Program-made: the position numbers and the translations under genes
Part shown: positions 43,931 to 54,785 of the stretch, piece by piece
Position numbering within the stretch: position 1 is the stretch's first letter
Layout of the letters: every line of letters begins with the position of its first letter
NCBI RefSeq assembly: GCF_000315625.1
Contig: NW_005434646.1
Location: forward strand, 16,993 to 80,992
Direction of reading: 5' to 3'
DNA from: Guillardia theta CCMP2712
Taxonomy: Eukaryota > Cryptophyceae > Pyrenomonadales > Geminigeraceae
Length of the DNA: 64,000 nucleotides
Notes under the pieces: generated by a model
Told to the model about the DNA's origin: nothing
The model's database searches: none
The model's input: only the letters and a program-made list of their open reading frames with translations

Positions 43931-45364
43931 CTAGGCCCCAAACAGAGGAGAACCCGCCATGGTGCTGGCGAGGGGGGCCTCTGATTCCGGATGAGGGTGC
44001 TTCTTTCGGTAGGCGTTTGTGGCAGGACCATACTGCCCGTTTTCCGCAGGATTAACGACGGAAGGGTCCCAACCACTCCCACCGACTGGGTTCAAATACC
44101 CCCCGTCATCATCTCCTCCCCAGTGCAGCCACCCAGGAGTTGGTCGACCCAGCAATGACCATGTGGTGGTTGACTTGACGAAAGGATCGAAAGTTCCACC
44201 ACCACCAACGGTCATGTCATAAACAGATCCTTCACGCCCTGTAGAAATTCCCACCTCTGTTCTGAAATAGAGCATCTGTCGTTTCAGGTTAATCTTCTCC
44301 TGCTCAAGGTTCAACTTCGCAAGGGTTCTGGTCAATGAGTTTGCGTTCAACTTGGAATCAAGAAGGATTTCTTCCTTCGTTTTCTTGGCTCGTAAATGCT
44401 TGAGAGCATCAAGTAGAGGATATCCTGACGTCTTTCGGGCCAGCTCTACCATTTCATGTAGTCGCTTCAGATTCTCCTCTTGCTTTTCAACGGCGATACC
44501 CCAAGGACTTGTATCCGACTTGACGCCAGCAAGGGATGCAGGGCAAGTTTCAACAGCTTCATGGACAAGCTGACCTTGAATTGCAGGGCACTCTGTGCTA
44601 CATATTTGAGCATCGCTACCGCACCAGAGGCAACCACCATTCACGCAAGCAGAGCATTCTGACAAGGATGCGCAGTTCCGAGCCACGGTGCCGTTCCCAT
44701 GTTCCATCTCCATCGTGCTCGTCTTGGACTGCGAAAGCTTTGAAGAGGGCACGAACCTAAGCCAAGATGGAACAGGTCGACCTTGCGGATCCAGCGGTGG
44801 GACCCACTCAGTGAATAGCTTAACTCCTTTACCTTGCCAAGGGCTGCCGACCAGACTTGCAAACACCTTGGCTCGTTTCCAATTGAGTAGCAGTTGTTGA
44901 CGATCGAGGGCTTCTTGCTGAGAAAATAAACTTCGGGGAACCATGATGTGACTCTTAGCATCGGATTTCGAGCTCGACGTAGAGGACTTCTTTCCAAAGT
45001 TTTTTTGGGCAAGGAGGCTCATACTAGCATCGTTTGTGTCACCCCAGCTGGGGTGCGAGAGGAAACAAGAATTGAGAGTGGCCCGCTCTGTTGCACTCTT
45101 GCAAGCTCCTCGGATGCATTCAAGAGCTCCTGTAGCATCAATCTCTGCATCCTTCCAAGGCTTGTTCGTCTGCAATATGTCGCCCATGCATTGAGCACAA
45201 GCCTGTCTTAACTCAGCATTCACATGATGTCGTCCACTTCCAGCCATGTTCATCAGAAGCTTCGTGTGATTGTGACTGTCTCTCTGCCATGCTGTCAACA
45301 TAAGCATCGTCACCATCAACGCAAAGCTGCTCGCGGCAGCTGCTCCACCGCGCCATCCCCTCAT
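43931..45364 (-). CDS. Type II membrane or secreted protein with PSI-like Cys cluster
   Basis: Single exon; ATG 45364 starts MRGWRGGAAAASSFALMVTMLML, one hydrophobic segment that can be a signal anchor. A GTG six codons earlier is not needed. The luminal part has a first Cys group (residues about 50-100: CAQCMGDI, CIRGACKSA), a Ser/Lys linker, then NCASLSECSACVNGGCLWC (about 235-265), the pattern of a PSI (plexin-semaphorin-integrin) domain, then a coiled coil (EEILLDSKLNANSLTRTLAK) and a Gly/Trp-rich end (WLHWGGDDDGGYLNPVGG). About 477 aa. Its 3' end faces the Nudix gene 281 bp away. Function unknown. Confidence 0.75.
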   Translation of the reverse strand: MRGWRGGAAAASSFALMVTMLMLTAWQRDSHNHTKLLMNMAGSGRHHVNAELRQACAQCMGDILQTNKPWKDAEIDATGALECIRGACKSATERATLNSCFLSHPSWGDTNDASMSLLAQKNFGKKSSTSSSKSDAKSHIMVPRSLFSQQEALDRQQLLLNWKRAKVFASLVGSPWQGKGVKLFTEWVPPLDPQGRPVPSWLRFVPSSKLSQSKTSTMEMEHGNGTVARNCASLSECSACVNGGCLWCGSDAQICSTECPAIQGQLVHEAVETCPASLAGVKSDTSPWGIAVEKQEENLKRLHEMVELARKTSGYPLLDALKHLRAKKTKEEILLDSKLNANSLTRTLAKLNLEQEKINLKRQMLYFRTEVGISTGREGSVYDMTVGGGGTFDPFVKSTTTWSLLGRPTPGWLHWGGDDDGGYLNPVGGSGWDPSVVNPAENGQYGPATNAYRKKHPHPESEAPLASTMAGSPLFGA

Positions 45365-46401
45365 TTCCGAATTTAGAGTCACCGCCAGTCTTTTTTTTTT
45401 TCCACGACTCGAAATCTTTGTGGAGGCAACCAGGAACTTGCGAGGATTGGCGGCAGCGAGAAGGACGCATGCTACCCGCGTTGCTGTGAAAGTCAGATTG
45501 CAGTCATTCTTGGAAGAGAGTCAGCTATTCCTTTCCATTGTCGTATGACTAGCACGCCTCATCATAGAAGGGAGACATCTCAAGCAGGTCTGGGGCAGAA
45601 TTCCGAACTTAATTCCACATACAATTGTCTCCAGCAGCAAATTTGTGACAGTCTTTAGTGTCACTCAGATCGCGGATCAAAATGTTTCTCGGAACAAATC
45701 AAAACTATCATTTTATTCGAACACAAATCTGGCAACGAAGATCGAAAGGACGAACATGTTTGAGTATTTTGTGGACTGCACAAAACAGAGCGTGTCTACA
45801 ATATAAGCGTTCAAGAGATAGCATTTCATTATGATTGTCTATGTCGTCCCATTGTCTGCATCAAGTGCATCAAAATGTTCGTATGAAATGGCTCTAAGTC
45901 AACATCTTGCTGAGCAATGAATGATTGCTTTTCAACATCTCTTTACAAGGACAGCTCTCATTCGTTTCTGATTCTTGTATTTTAAGGCCATTCCATTTGC
46001 ATAATTCTATGAGAACAGATGAAATCAGATTTCATGAGGCATCTACATCAACGGCGTTTACTCTCACTAATGGGCCATACGGAGCCAAGGGGATACAGCA
46101 CTACGAGCATGTCGCTCCCGATGTGTCTCGGGATCGATGCTCGGAGGCGGGTCACCGTACCGGGTCGGAGTATTTGCAGCCGATGTGATCCCCCCGGCCT
46201 CCCCCATCTAGAAGGGTCGGACCTGGGGGTCCACGTGAGCCGGTCCTCATAGGAGGGGTCTCGACCTGAATGCTAAGGGGTGGAATCAGGTCAGAAGATG
46301 GGGTCATCTCCCCTCGTGTCGAACATATCCGATGTGCTGCGAGCAAGGGATAGGGGTAGATTGCAGATGGGGGTAGGGTAGGTCCGTTACATTTTTTGGG
46401 C
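45365..46401. promoter_or_regulatory. Divergent intergenic region
   Basis: About 1 kb between two divergently read genes, so it should hold both promoters. I see no recognisable element beyond a short homopolymer (T10 near 45391). Confidence 0.35.
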
Positions 46402-46494
46402 ATGCAGGATCGTTGGCATGCGAGTGGCGGAGGAAAGCAGAACATGATGCGAGAGACAAGGAGGGAGCATCACCACCTTCACCATCGTATCTAT

Positions 46495-46537
<43 letters not shown>

Positions 46538-48537
46538 TGTTTCATGCTCATTCAGCTGCCGCTCGAGGTCCCCTACCTTTGGGATTGCAATCAGCCACAA
46601 TAGTCCCGAGTGCTTCCATGCCAGCAGTACAAAGAATGTCCGGGGCGGTACTGCAGGCTGGGATGAGAGGACGCGTGAACTCTACTCCTGATGTAAAACC
46701 TCTGAGTTCGGGCTTCGGCTCCAGTTCTCAAGAAGTAGAAAGAATCATGTCAAATGCTCAAGCGCAGAAGTGGGGACGGGATTGGCCTGAGCTGTTTGAT
46801 AACCTTCCAGGCAGCGAGGTGTACATGGGGACAGGAACCTTTGAAGTCGATGAAGACTTTCACTTCTTCTTGGACCTTGACGATCTTCTCTTCCGACAGA
46901 GAGCTGCACGACTAGCCAAGCAGAACGCAGCTCAACTAGCTAAAGAGAGACCACCTGGAAACGTGCAGCGGCAAAGCTCGAATGATCCAATGAGAGGATC
47001 AAGGTCTGCTGAATCGAAGGATCGTCAAGCGCGGAGTGAAGTGATACAAGTCGAGTCCTTCTCAAGGTTCAAAGACGATGGCAGCGAAATGCGCTCGAAC
47101 AACGAGGGATTGGAGGACTTAGGGCCCAATCATGATGAAGTGTCAGATTCATTCGGATGGGAGATCTATAAAGAAATTGCAGGTCACGAGCAGCAATGGC
47201 ACTCAGAAGCTTCAGAAAGGATGACGCCTTCACAACCGATGGCTTCACAACCGATGGCTTCTCAACCGATGGCTTCTCAACCGATGGCTTCTCAACCGAT
47301 GGCTTCTCAACCGATGGCTTCTCAACCGATGGCTTCTCAACCGATGGCTTCTCAACCGATGGCTTCACAACCGATGGCTTCACAACCGATGGCTTCACAA
47401 CCGATGGCTTCACAACCGATGGCTTCTCAACCGATGGCTTCACAACCGATGGCTTCACAACCGATGGCTTCTCAACCGATGGCTTCACAACCGATGGCTT
47501 CTCAACCGATGGCTTCTCAACCGATGGCTTCACAACCGATGGCTTCTCAACCGATGGCTTCACAACCGATGGCTTCTCAACCGATGGCTTCTCAACCGAT
47601 GGCTTCTCAACCGATGGCTTCTCAACCGATGGCTTCACAACCGATGGCTTCTCAACCGATGGCTTCTCAACCGATGGCTTCTCAACCGATGGCTTCTCAA
47701 CCGATGGCTTCTCAACCGATGGCTTCACAACCGAAGGCTTCTCAACCGATGGCTTCACAACCGATGGCTTCTCAACCGATGGCTTCTCAACCGATGGCTT
47801 CACAACCGATGGCCTCTCAGCTAGGTTCTCAGGACCAACCATCAAATCAGAGTGAACTGTTTGAGCTCACAAGTGCCAACTCTTCACATTCGCAGGAGGA
47901 TGATGATGTATTCTCCGAAACAGATGACATCCTCGAGGCATCCGAAGCTCACCTTCCACTGGAAAACCAGAGACTCCATGATGGAAGACAAGTCTTGAAG
48001 ACTGACGATCAACATGCCATGAATGATGATGGCCCGTATTCTCCATATTGCAATGAGGATCAAGTCATGGATGCTGCAAGTCCATTCCCTTCCAGCGGAG
48101 AAAACGGTGTCTATGATGATCGAGGTTCCGTCAACGAATCTCTGCAAACATCAGCTCACAACGACAACAATGAAGATACAAACAAGCGTTCAGATGGAGC
48201 AGTCGGGTACTGGATGATGGATGAAAGAGAAAATTCTCCAGATGGAACAGAGATGGTGCGTGAAATCCAAAAGGGTAAGCTCAGGCTTACTCCGCCACCG
48301 TGTCCAAGTACAGATAGTATAGACCTTTTACCGTTTACTTCGTATTCTGGAGGACACGCTCAAACATCAGAAAACAAGAATCCTGATCTTGCCTTCAAGC
48401 AGGACGGGATACCTGATTACCTGGCCCTCAATGCTCAATTACACAGTGACGCTACAGAACAAAGGGAAAATCATGATACAGAAAAAAATAGCATCCTTAT
48501 GCTAACTGATGCTTTGCTGGGAAAACTTCTGAATTGA
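46402..48537 (+). CDS. Low-complexity protein with polyQ and about 39 MASQP repeats
   Basis: One exon of about 711 codons from ATG 46402 (MQDRWHASGGGKQ). Residues about 32-45 are 14 Gln encoded only by CAG. An ordinary segment follows (EVYMGTGTFEVDEDFHFFLDLDDLLF about residue 145). From 47229 to 47815 a perfect 15-bp unit, atggcttc(a/t)caaccg, repeats about 39 times as MASQP with one K variant. The acidic Ser-rich tail has no domain and ends LLGKLLN. The repeat array is open in other frames too (FTTDG/FSTDG on plus, EKPSV/VKPSV on minus), but only this frame has normal sequence on both sides. The stop is 65 bp from the convergent ankyrin gene. Disordered; possibly a scaffold or regulatory protein. 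Confidence 0.72.
46495..46536 (+). repeat. (CAG)14 polyglutamine tract
   Basis: Fourteen uninterrupted CAG codons in the MASQP protein gene. Confidence 0.95.
47229..47815 (+). repeat. 15-bp coding minisatellite (about 39 units)
   Basis: The units differ almost only at one third-codon base (tca or tct for Ser), showing strong homogenisation. Confidence 0.95.
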
Positions 48538-48602
48538 AAAATACAAGTGATCACTCGAAACATGTAATCTTGAATACCGTCAATTTTAATAAAACCTTTT
48601 TG

Positions 48603-49528
48603 TCAATCGAGCAATGAGTTTTCATGCCAGGATCTTCTTGATTTCGAGATAGAATGTGCATTTCTTTTGATTTGTTGCCTGTAAAGGTCTTCAAGGTTTA
48701 AAGGTCGCATGTAACCCATCGCTTTTCTCAGCATTATGATGCAATCAAGTTTGTCCTTGGTTACTTCCAATTGCTTATCGTCGTGATGGTCTTGCCTTCC
48801 TGTCTTAATGAATTCTTCAGCCCAATCGAGAGCTGTCCGTCCGAAGTCGTTAATCAAGAAAGGTCTAGCACCTCCTCTCAAGAGCAAACCCACAACGTTC
48901 GATCTCCCAGTCTCTGCAGCATAATGCAATGGCGTGGAGCCAAGAATGTCACGACTGTTCACATCTGCCTCCATAGTCAGGAGCAGAGAGACCGTGCTAG
49001 CATGGCCGTTCAAAGCTGCCCAGTGCAATGCCTGTCATGGTCTCAGTGAGAGCAAGACGTCGAAGAAGCATGGGGAACCGTGAACTGGAGGTGAGGATCG
49101 CAGCCATTAACGTCTGCTTTCAGGTATGCAACCATCAGCCGTATCTCGTCATCCTCACCTATTCTTGCTGCTTGCAGCAATCGCTTCAATGCAATCCGAG
49201 GACTGACTTCTTGAATCCAGCTATCGTAATCCAGAATTCGTGTCGGGGTCTGGTACATGACCCCACCCTCATATGCATCTCCGTCCTCGTCGATGATCGG
49301 CGGGTATCGATCTTCGTCTCCATACGCAAGAATTTGCTCGATATGCTTCGGCAGAGCCCTTTCATCCTCCCCCCCAAAATATCCGTTTGATGTTTGATAG
49401 CCCCCTCTCAAGATAAGATTGACTTGAGAAGGCACAAGACAGCAGACTATGCATAAGGCATCGCTTTGTAGAGCCCACAAAATCCATGCAAGAAGCAAGT
49501 TGCGGCGAGGGCGCGCGCTTTGTCTCAT
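48603..49528 (-). CDS. Ankyrin-repeat protein with N-terminal hydrophobic signal
   Basis: Exon 1 (49528-49079) starts MRQSARPRRNLLLAWILWALQ, a signal or anchor sequence, followed by VNLILRGGYQ; exon 2 (49031-48603) follows a 47-nt intron and the splice restores LQFTALHWAALNGHASTV. Ankyrin repeats are visible as ALHWAALNGHASTVSLLLTMEADVN, PLHYAAETGRSNVVGLLLRGGA and ALDWAEEF, with a degenerate one in exon 1 (LKRLLQAARIGEDDEIRLMV). About 292 aa. Ankyrin repeats bind partner proteins. The LRGG after the hydrophobic segment resembles the LRIRGG after the signal of the protein at 31407. Confidence 0.8.
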
Positions 49529-49896
49529 CTTATCGGCATGTGTCAAGGAAGCCTAACTGTTTCATTTCTTGCCAGCTCTCTGTAGCTGCTTGCCTTCCTC
49601 CCTCCTCCTTCCTCCCTCCATTCTCCACCCTGCCTCCTCTCCATTTTCCATGCCGACTCTCCATGATTACCCACCCATGTACTGGAAAAACAAGTTAGGG
49701 AAAAGGAGGGGTGATGTGTCCCGACCGAGAATACGAATTCAAATGGTGTACGGCATAGAAAAGCCGAGTGCGAGGGACAAGGACAGGCCGAGTGAGAGGG
49801 TAGCGACAAGAAGGGCGGAAGAAGGGAAGAGGTCGAACAGAGATATGGGCAGACAAGTCAAGAGGAATGTAGACAGCGAGATAGATCGGTTATGGA

Positions 49897-49970
49897 TGAT
49901 GTATGTGGGTCCGCAGAAGGGGTACTTGATCTAAAGGATGTATGTGGGTCCGCAGAAGGGGTACCATAAC
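49897..49970. repeat. Short direct duplication upstream of the gelsolin gene
   Basis: The segment gatgtatgtgggtccgcaga aggggtac occurs twice, about 42 bp apart, in the 5' flank of the gene at 50033. Confidence 0.8.
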
Positions 49971-50032
49971 TTGATCTGAAGGAGAATTGTTGCCAAGCAT
50001 AGTGTGAATCTTGCCGACAGGTACAGATCAAA

Positions 50033-53000
50033 ATGAATCCTACAAGCATGAAGGAGCCGATTTACACCCCGAGAAGAAGCGGGAGATTCGACCAACAAGG
50101 CGTTTTGAACACTCTGAACGCGGCACCCATTTTACCATCACCAGCGATGACACCTCGAGTTAACGGAGATTCCATGATTATGAATCGCCTTGATAGCTTC
50201 CATAACCCCACAGCGACTCCAAGAAACATCCCTTCAATGAACTTTAACGCAAGCCCTGAAAACAGGTCACTGCAGATCCTAGATCGATCGAGTTGGTTGC
50301 CAAGCCCCCGAATGAGCTTTGCAGGAAACTACAAGTTTCAGAATACTGAGCTGAGCATTCTCGATGGCTCTGTTGTCAGCCGGCAAGTGCTGGAGACGCA
50401 AGAGCCAGAATTCATCTCAAAGCTCGAAAACAGCCTCATCCAGATCCAGAGTGAGGCAGGAAGAAAGACGATCATTCAGAAACATCAGGCCGTCGGTGAA
50501 GGAGATCTCGAAAGTGAGATTTCACGGGCGGAGGCGATGGCGCAAATCTATCAGAAAGGAGCTCTCCGTCCCGAGCAGGACATGGAAGCTGAAGAAGTTT
50601 GGGAAGCCTTGATGTTGTGGTGTAGCTCCCATGATTCTGCTCTTGACCAGCATCGGATAGAGGAACTGGGTAAGTGAATGCCACTGGTCGTCTCTGTCTG
50701 TCAGCCTCCTCTCACAGCCTTACAGGGCATGGGCTCGACATATGGAGAGTTGAGCAATTCAATCTTGTCATGATACCGAAACAAGAGTTCGGAACCTTCA
50801 ACGATGGGGATGTTTACCTCATCTTGAATCGAGTCGACGATCAGCAGGGAGCCATCGCTCACGTCGAAGAGGTTTGCCGCACAGCTCGCCGACTGCTGCG
50901 TGTTTGACGTGATGGGTCAGGCCTATCATGCCAGACGATCTCGTGTGAAGACCTTGTGGACGATGCACTTCTGGATCGGAGCTGAGGCACATCCCCTCAA
51001 GGCGGGTGTGGCTGCGACCCTCGCGGTGGATCTCTGCAAGGTGGAGGAAGAGATGGGCTGGGATTGTCTCACTGATCCTCCTCCTCTTCTGCATGCAGGT
51101 GCTGAAGCGACATGCACGTCCCATCCGAGAACTTCAAGGGGAAGAGAGTGAAATCTTCACTACTCTGTTCCCGAAACCCAAAATTGTCAAGGGAGGATGT
51201 GATCATGGCTTCCGACGTGTGACAAAGACAGAGAGAAAGAAGCGCCTGATCAGCATCTCAGCTCAAGGTTCGATGAGAGCTCATGTTTGCTTCGCTTCTG
51301 ACCAGAGATCAGTGGTGCAGGGCCGTTTGATAGCTGTGGCCCTGCTAGTCCCAGCAAACCGTCATGTCATCAAGAAGCGAAATTGCTACGTCATGGACAC
51401 TGAGACGGTGTGTGCGTTGATCAAGCCGAAAACGAAGATGACTCATGTGCAGGCTTTGTACGTGCTTGTTGGACCAGACGCTCCTAAGCGGGTTATCGCC
51501 AAGACTTTCCAGTTCGCCTCCTGCATGCGCATGAGAGAGCATGTTGGAAGTCAATCGTGCGAGTGAGCTTATCCGGCTGACTGTTTCATATTTTGATGTT
51601 TCTGATAGACTTGTCGTCGTCAACGACAACGATCCTCGCAGCTCTCACTTCTGGGAGCTGCTGGATGCTTCCCCCCTCTCCTCAACCTTCAACTTTGAAA
51701 ACTTCGAGACGACTCTGTACCGCATGGATGACCTGCAGGATGAGATGGAGGTGAAGGCATTCGGAAGTGCTCCTTTGCATCATAAATTATCTCTCTTCAG
51801 GTCACGGAGGTTCAGAAGGGAGGACAGCTCAAGAGAGAGCTCTGCGATCCGGCCACCTGCCTCATCCTGGACTGCGGGCTTGTTGTTTACGTCTGGAAAG
51901 GAAAGAACGCCACGTTAGATGCGCGAGTGATGAGTGGGAGCCGACAATCTTCGAGGGGCAGGACCTGACGGGTGTGCAGGTTTCGAGGTTGCAAAGAAGA
52001 TTGCTTCGGAGAGGGAGAACGCGTCAGTGGTGCTTGTACCGTATGATACCGATGACGTTCTCTTTCTCTCCTACTTCCAAGACGTCCATTGGATTGTTCG
52101 CGCTGCTCCCGTGCGGTCCAACATCAGCTACGAACCCATCAAGGTCCGTGAGACCTCGGTCAGGAAGATGCACAGCGTCACTATCCGCTCGTGGCTCGAG
52201 ACGGGGCAGGCGATCCGGCAGCACAACAAGTCAGCGGCGTATGTGCAGGAGGGGGGACTGAGCTCGCTCAAGGCATGGAGCATCGACAACTTCTCGCTAG
52301 TCGCTGTCACGGAGCCGCTAGTCGGTCACTTCGTCATGGACCGCAGCTACCTGGTGCAGTGCACTTACAAGACGGAGGGGTTGGACAGGCACATCATCTA
52401 CTTCTGGCAGGGGTGGGTCTGCAGCCGCGTCGAGTCGCTCGTGTGGCAGTACGACATTTCTGCGCTCATGGCGAAGCAGATCGAGAAGCAGACGGGCAGC
52501 AAACCGTTCCAGGTCAGCGTGCAGCAGGGAAAGGAGCCGAGTCACTTCCTGGAGCTCTTCAGCGGGGCTATGATCGTCCACAAGACCTTCGCCAAGGCAA
52601 AGAACATCCACGAGTCCAAGGACGACGAGCATCTGATGCTGGTCTATGACGGCCTCTACGCAATCGCCGGCACTTGCGCTTCCCGTGCCTACTGTATACA
52701 GGTGGATTTCCCTCTTTCCTCCTCCTCATGTCCCTGCTCCTCCTCTACCTCCTGACTCCTCCCGAAGGTTGAAACCTCAGCGCTCTCGCTCAACAGCAAC
52801 ACGTGCTTCCTCCTCTTCTCTAGTCAGGCGCTGTTCCTCTGGTTCGGCCACTGGACGGACCTACAGGAGCGCGAGATCGCCAGGCACGTCGCCGAGTGTC
52901 ACCGAGGTGACGCGGAGATCCTCGTCATCCACGAGCGACAGGTGAGCGAACCTCCGCCCTCCTCCTCTTCCAGCTGACCCCGAGCTCAGGAGCCCCGCGA

Positions 53001-54276
53001 GTTCTGGGAGCGGCTGGGTAAGGAGAGTGGACACATGTGCCCGAGCTTCGTGAAGGAGGCATCGCCCTCCCCCTCGCCCTCCCCAGCTCCTACTCACCTG
53101 CTGCAGGTGGCCTGGTGGAAGCCTCGGCTGTTTGGATGCAAAGCGATCTCCTGCCAGCTACGCGTGCGCGAGGTCTTCGACTTCTGTCAGGTGACCTCCT
53201 GGTGGACCCTTGCTTTCTCAGCTCAGCTGGGCTATCAGGCGGACCTGCGTCATCACAAGGCTATGATCCTCGACAACTACAACCAACTGTTCCTCTGGGT
53301 TGGCCCGCAGGTCCCTCCTCCCCTCTCTCCCTCCTCCCCTCTCTCCCCCCCTCCCCTCTCTCCCTCCTCCCCTCTCTCTCCCCCTCCCCTCTCTCCCCCC
53401 CTCCCCTCTCTCCCTCCTCCCTTTTGCTTATCCTCGCAGTGTCTAAGGTAAGTTCGCAGTGCAATGCTGTGGTGCAGAGGATGGCACTATCGCTGGCTCA
53501 GGACTACATAAAGCAGGTGCTAAGCTTGACCTGCGACATCCTGTCTCCTCCTCCTCCTCCTCCTCCTCCTCCTCCCGTCGCCTCAGTCTTCCACTGGTCA
53601 TCTCCTCGTCTCCTCTCACATCTCGCAGGCTCCCGATGGAAGGAATCGAAGCCAGGAGATCATCGTCGTTCACTTCGGCTGCGAGCCTGACAACTTCCGC
53701 TGCCACTTCCCTTGGTCTCCTCCTCCTCCTCCTCCTCCTCCTCCTCCTCATCCTCATCCTCATCCTCATCCTCATCCGCCTCCTCCTCCTGATTCTCTTG
53801 GTTCTTTGCCTCCTACTAATCGTTCTTGTCCGTTTCTCTCCTCTAGGTGGCTTTCATGGCCGAGCTTGCCGGGCGAGGAAGCAGACGGCATAGCAGCAGG
53901 CAGGAAGCAGGCAGGGCTGTCGAGCCACTGCCGCGCTCTCGGCATCTCTCCAGCAGTTCTCCGACAGGTGAGGGCGCGAGGGCTACAGCTGGGAGTGAGG
54001 TGGGCTGTAGGCCGTGCATATGCTGAACAAGGTGACCCCGAGGGTGAGAGATCCGCTCAAGCTCATCGTGTGGAAGAACCACGAGCTCGCAAAGTTAGAA
54101 CCCCCCAGCCCCTCCCCTCCTCCCCTCTCCCTCCTTCCCCCTTCTTCTCCTTCCGCTCTCCTGGTCTCCTCACTTGATCCTCACGACCTACCAGGTGGAT
54201 GCGCTGGTCAAGCTCGACTTCGCCGTTTCACAATACTTTCTTCAAGCGGATGCAGGAGGAGCGAGGGCGAGAATGA
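50033..54276 (+). CDS. Gelsolin/villin-family actin-binding protein, six gelsolin repeats
   Basis: Exon 1 (50033-50670) encodes a novel Ser/Pro-rich leader of about 210 aa (MNPTSMKEPIYTPRRSGRF). A GTAAGT intron leads to the first repeat, GHGLDIWRVEQFNLVMIPKQEF, then MHFWIGAEA and ELQGEESEIFTTLFPK (51100-51170). Repeat 2: RNCYVMDTETVCALI with GPDAPKRVIAKT (51380-51510). Repeat 3: LILDCGLVVYVWKGKNATLDARV (51870-51930). Repeat 4: LKAWSIDNFSLVAVTEPLVGHF to FWQGW (52270-52420). Repeat 5: ALFLWFGHWTDLQEREIARHVAE (52830-52900). Repeat 6: MILDNYNQLFLWVGPQ and DNFRCHFPW (53260-53715). The last exon probably ends FFKRMQEERGRE at 54276; no villin headpiece is seen. Such proteins sever and cap actin filaments under Ca2+ control. 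At least a dozen introns, several filled with polypyrimidine repeats. Confidence 0.85.
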
Positions 54277-54469
54277 CATGTTTCATTCAATGTACAACAT
54301 TTACACTCACATTATTTACAAGCCAGCGCTCGAACCCCTCCTCCCCCTCCTGTCCTCCCTCCCTTCCTCCTCCAGTCGTCCCACTGTAGCGTCTCCTCAC
54401 TTCTTGTCATCATCACTCCAGTCTTCACCATGCTCTTGTGATACAAACTGACGTGAAGTGTCAGTTAAC

Positions 54470-54690
54470 TCCTCCTCCTCCCTCTCCCCTCTTCTCCTCC
54501 CTCTCCCCTCTCCCCTCTCCTCCCTCTCTCCTCTCTTCCTCCCCTCCCCTCCTCCCTCTCTCCTCTCTTCCTCCCTCTCCCCCCTTACCCTCCCCTCCTC
54601 CCTCTCTCCTCCTCCCCTCCTCCCTCTCTCCTCCTCCCCTCCTCCCTCTCTCCTCCCCTCCTCCCTAGCCTCTCACCTTCAGCCCTCTCA
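54470..54690. repeat. Polypyrimidine tract between convergent genes
   Basis: About 200 bp of almost pure C/T built from cctcccctctcc-like units between the gelsolin gene and the convergent membrane-protein gene. Confidence 0.9.
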
Positions 54691-54785
54691 TTGATCGCTT
54701 GTACCGCTGGACCTGTGAGGTCCAGAACTTGTAGAGTGAACCTGTAACGAGGGTGAGCGGGAGGAGCAGAAGAACGAGGAAGCGA

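Noticed and set aside
47069-47855. Minus frame EKPSV/VKPSV and plus frame FTTDG as separate genes
   Set aside because: Shadows of the MASQP minisatellite. Flanking sequence supports only the MASQP frame.
53443-53893. Frames with runs of Arg, Ser or Leu near the gelsolin gene
   Set aside because: They read through tct/cct intron microsatellites and are not coding.
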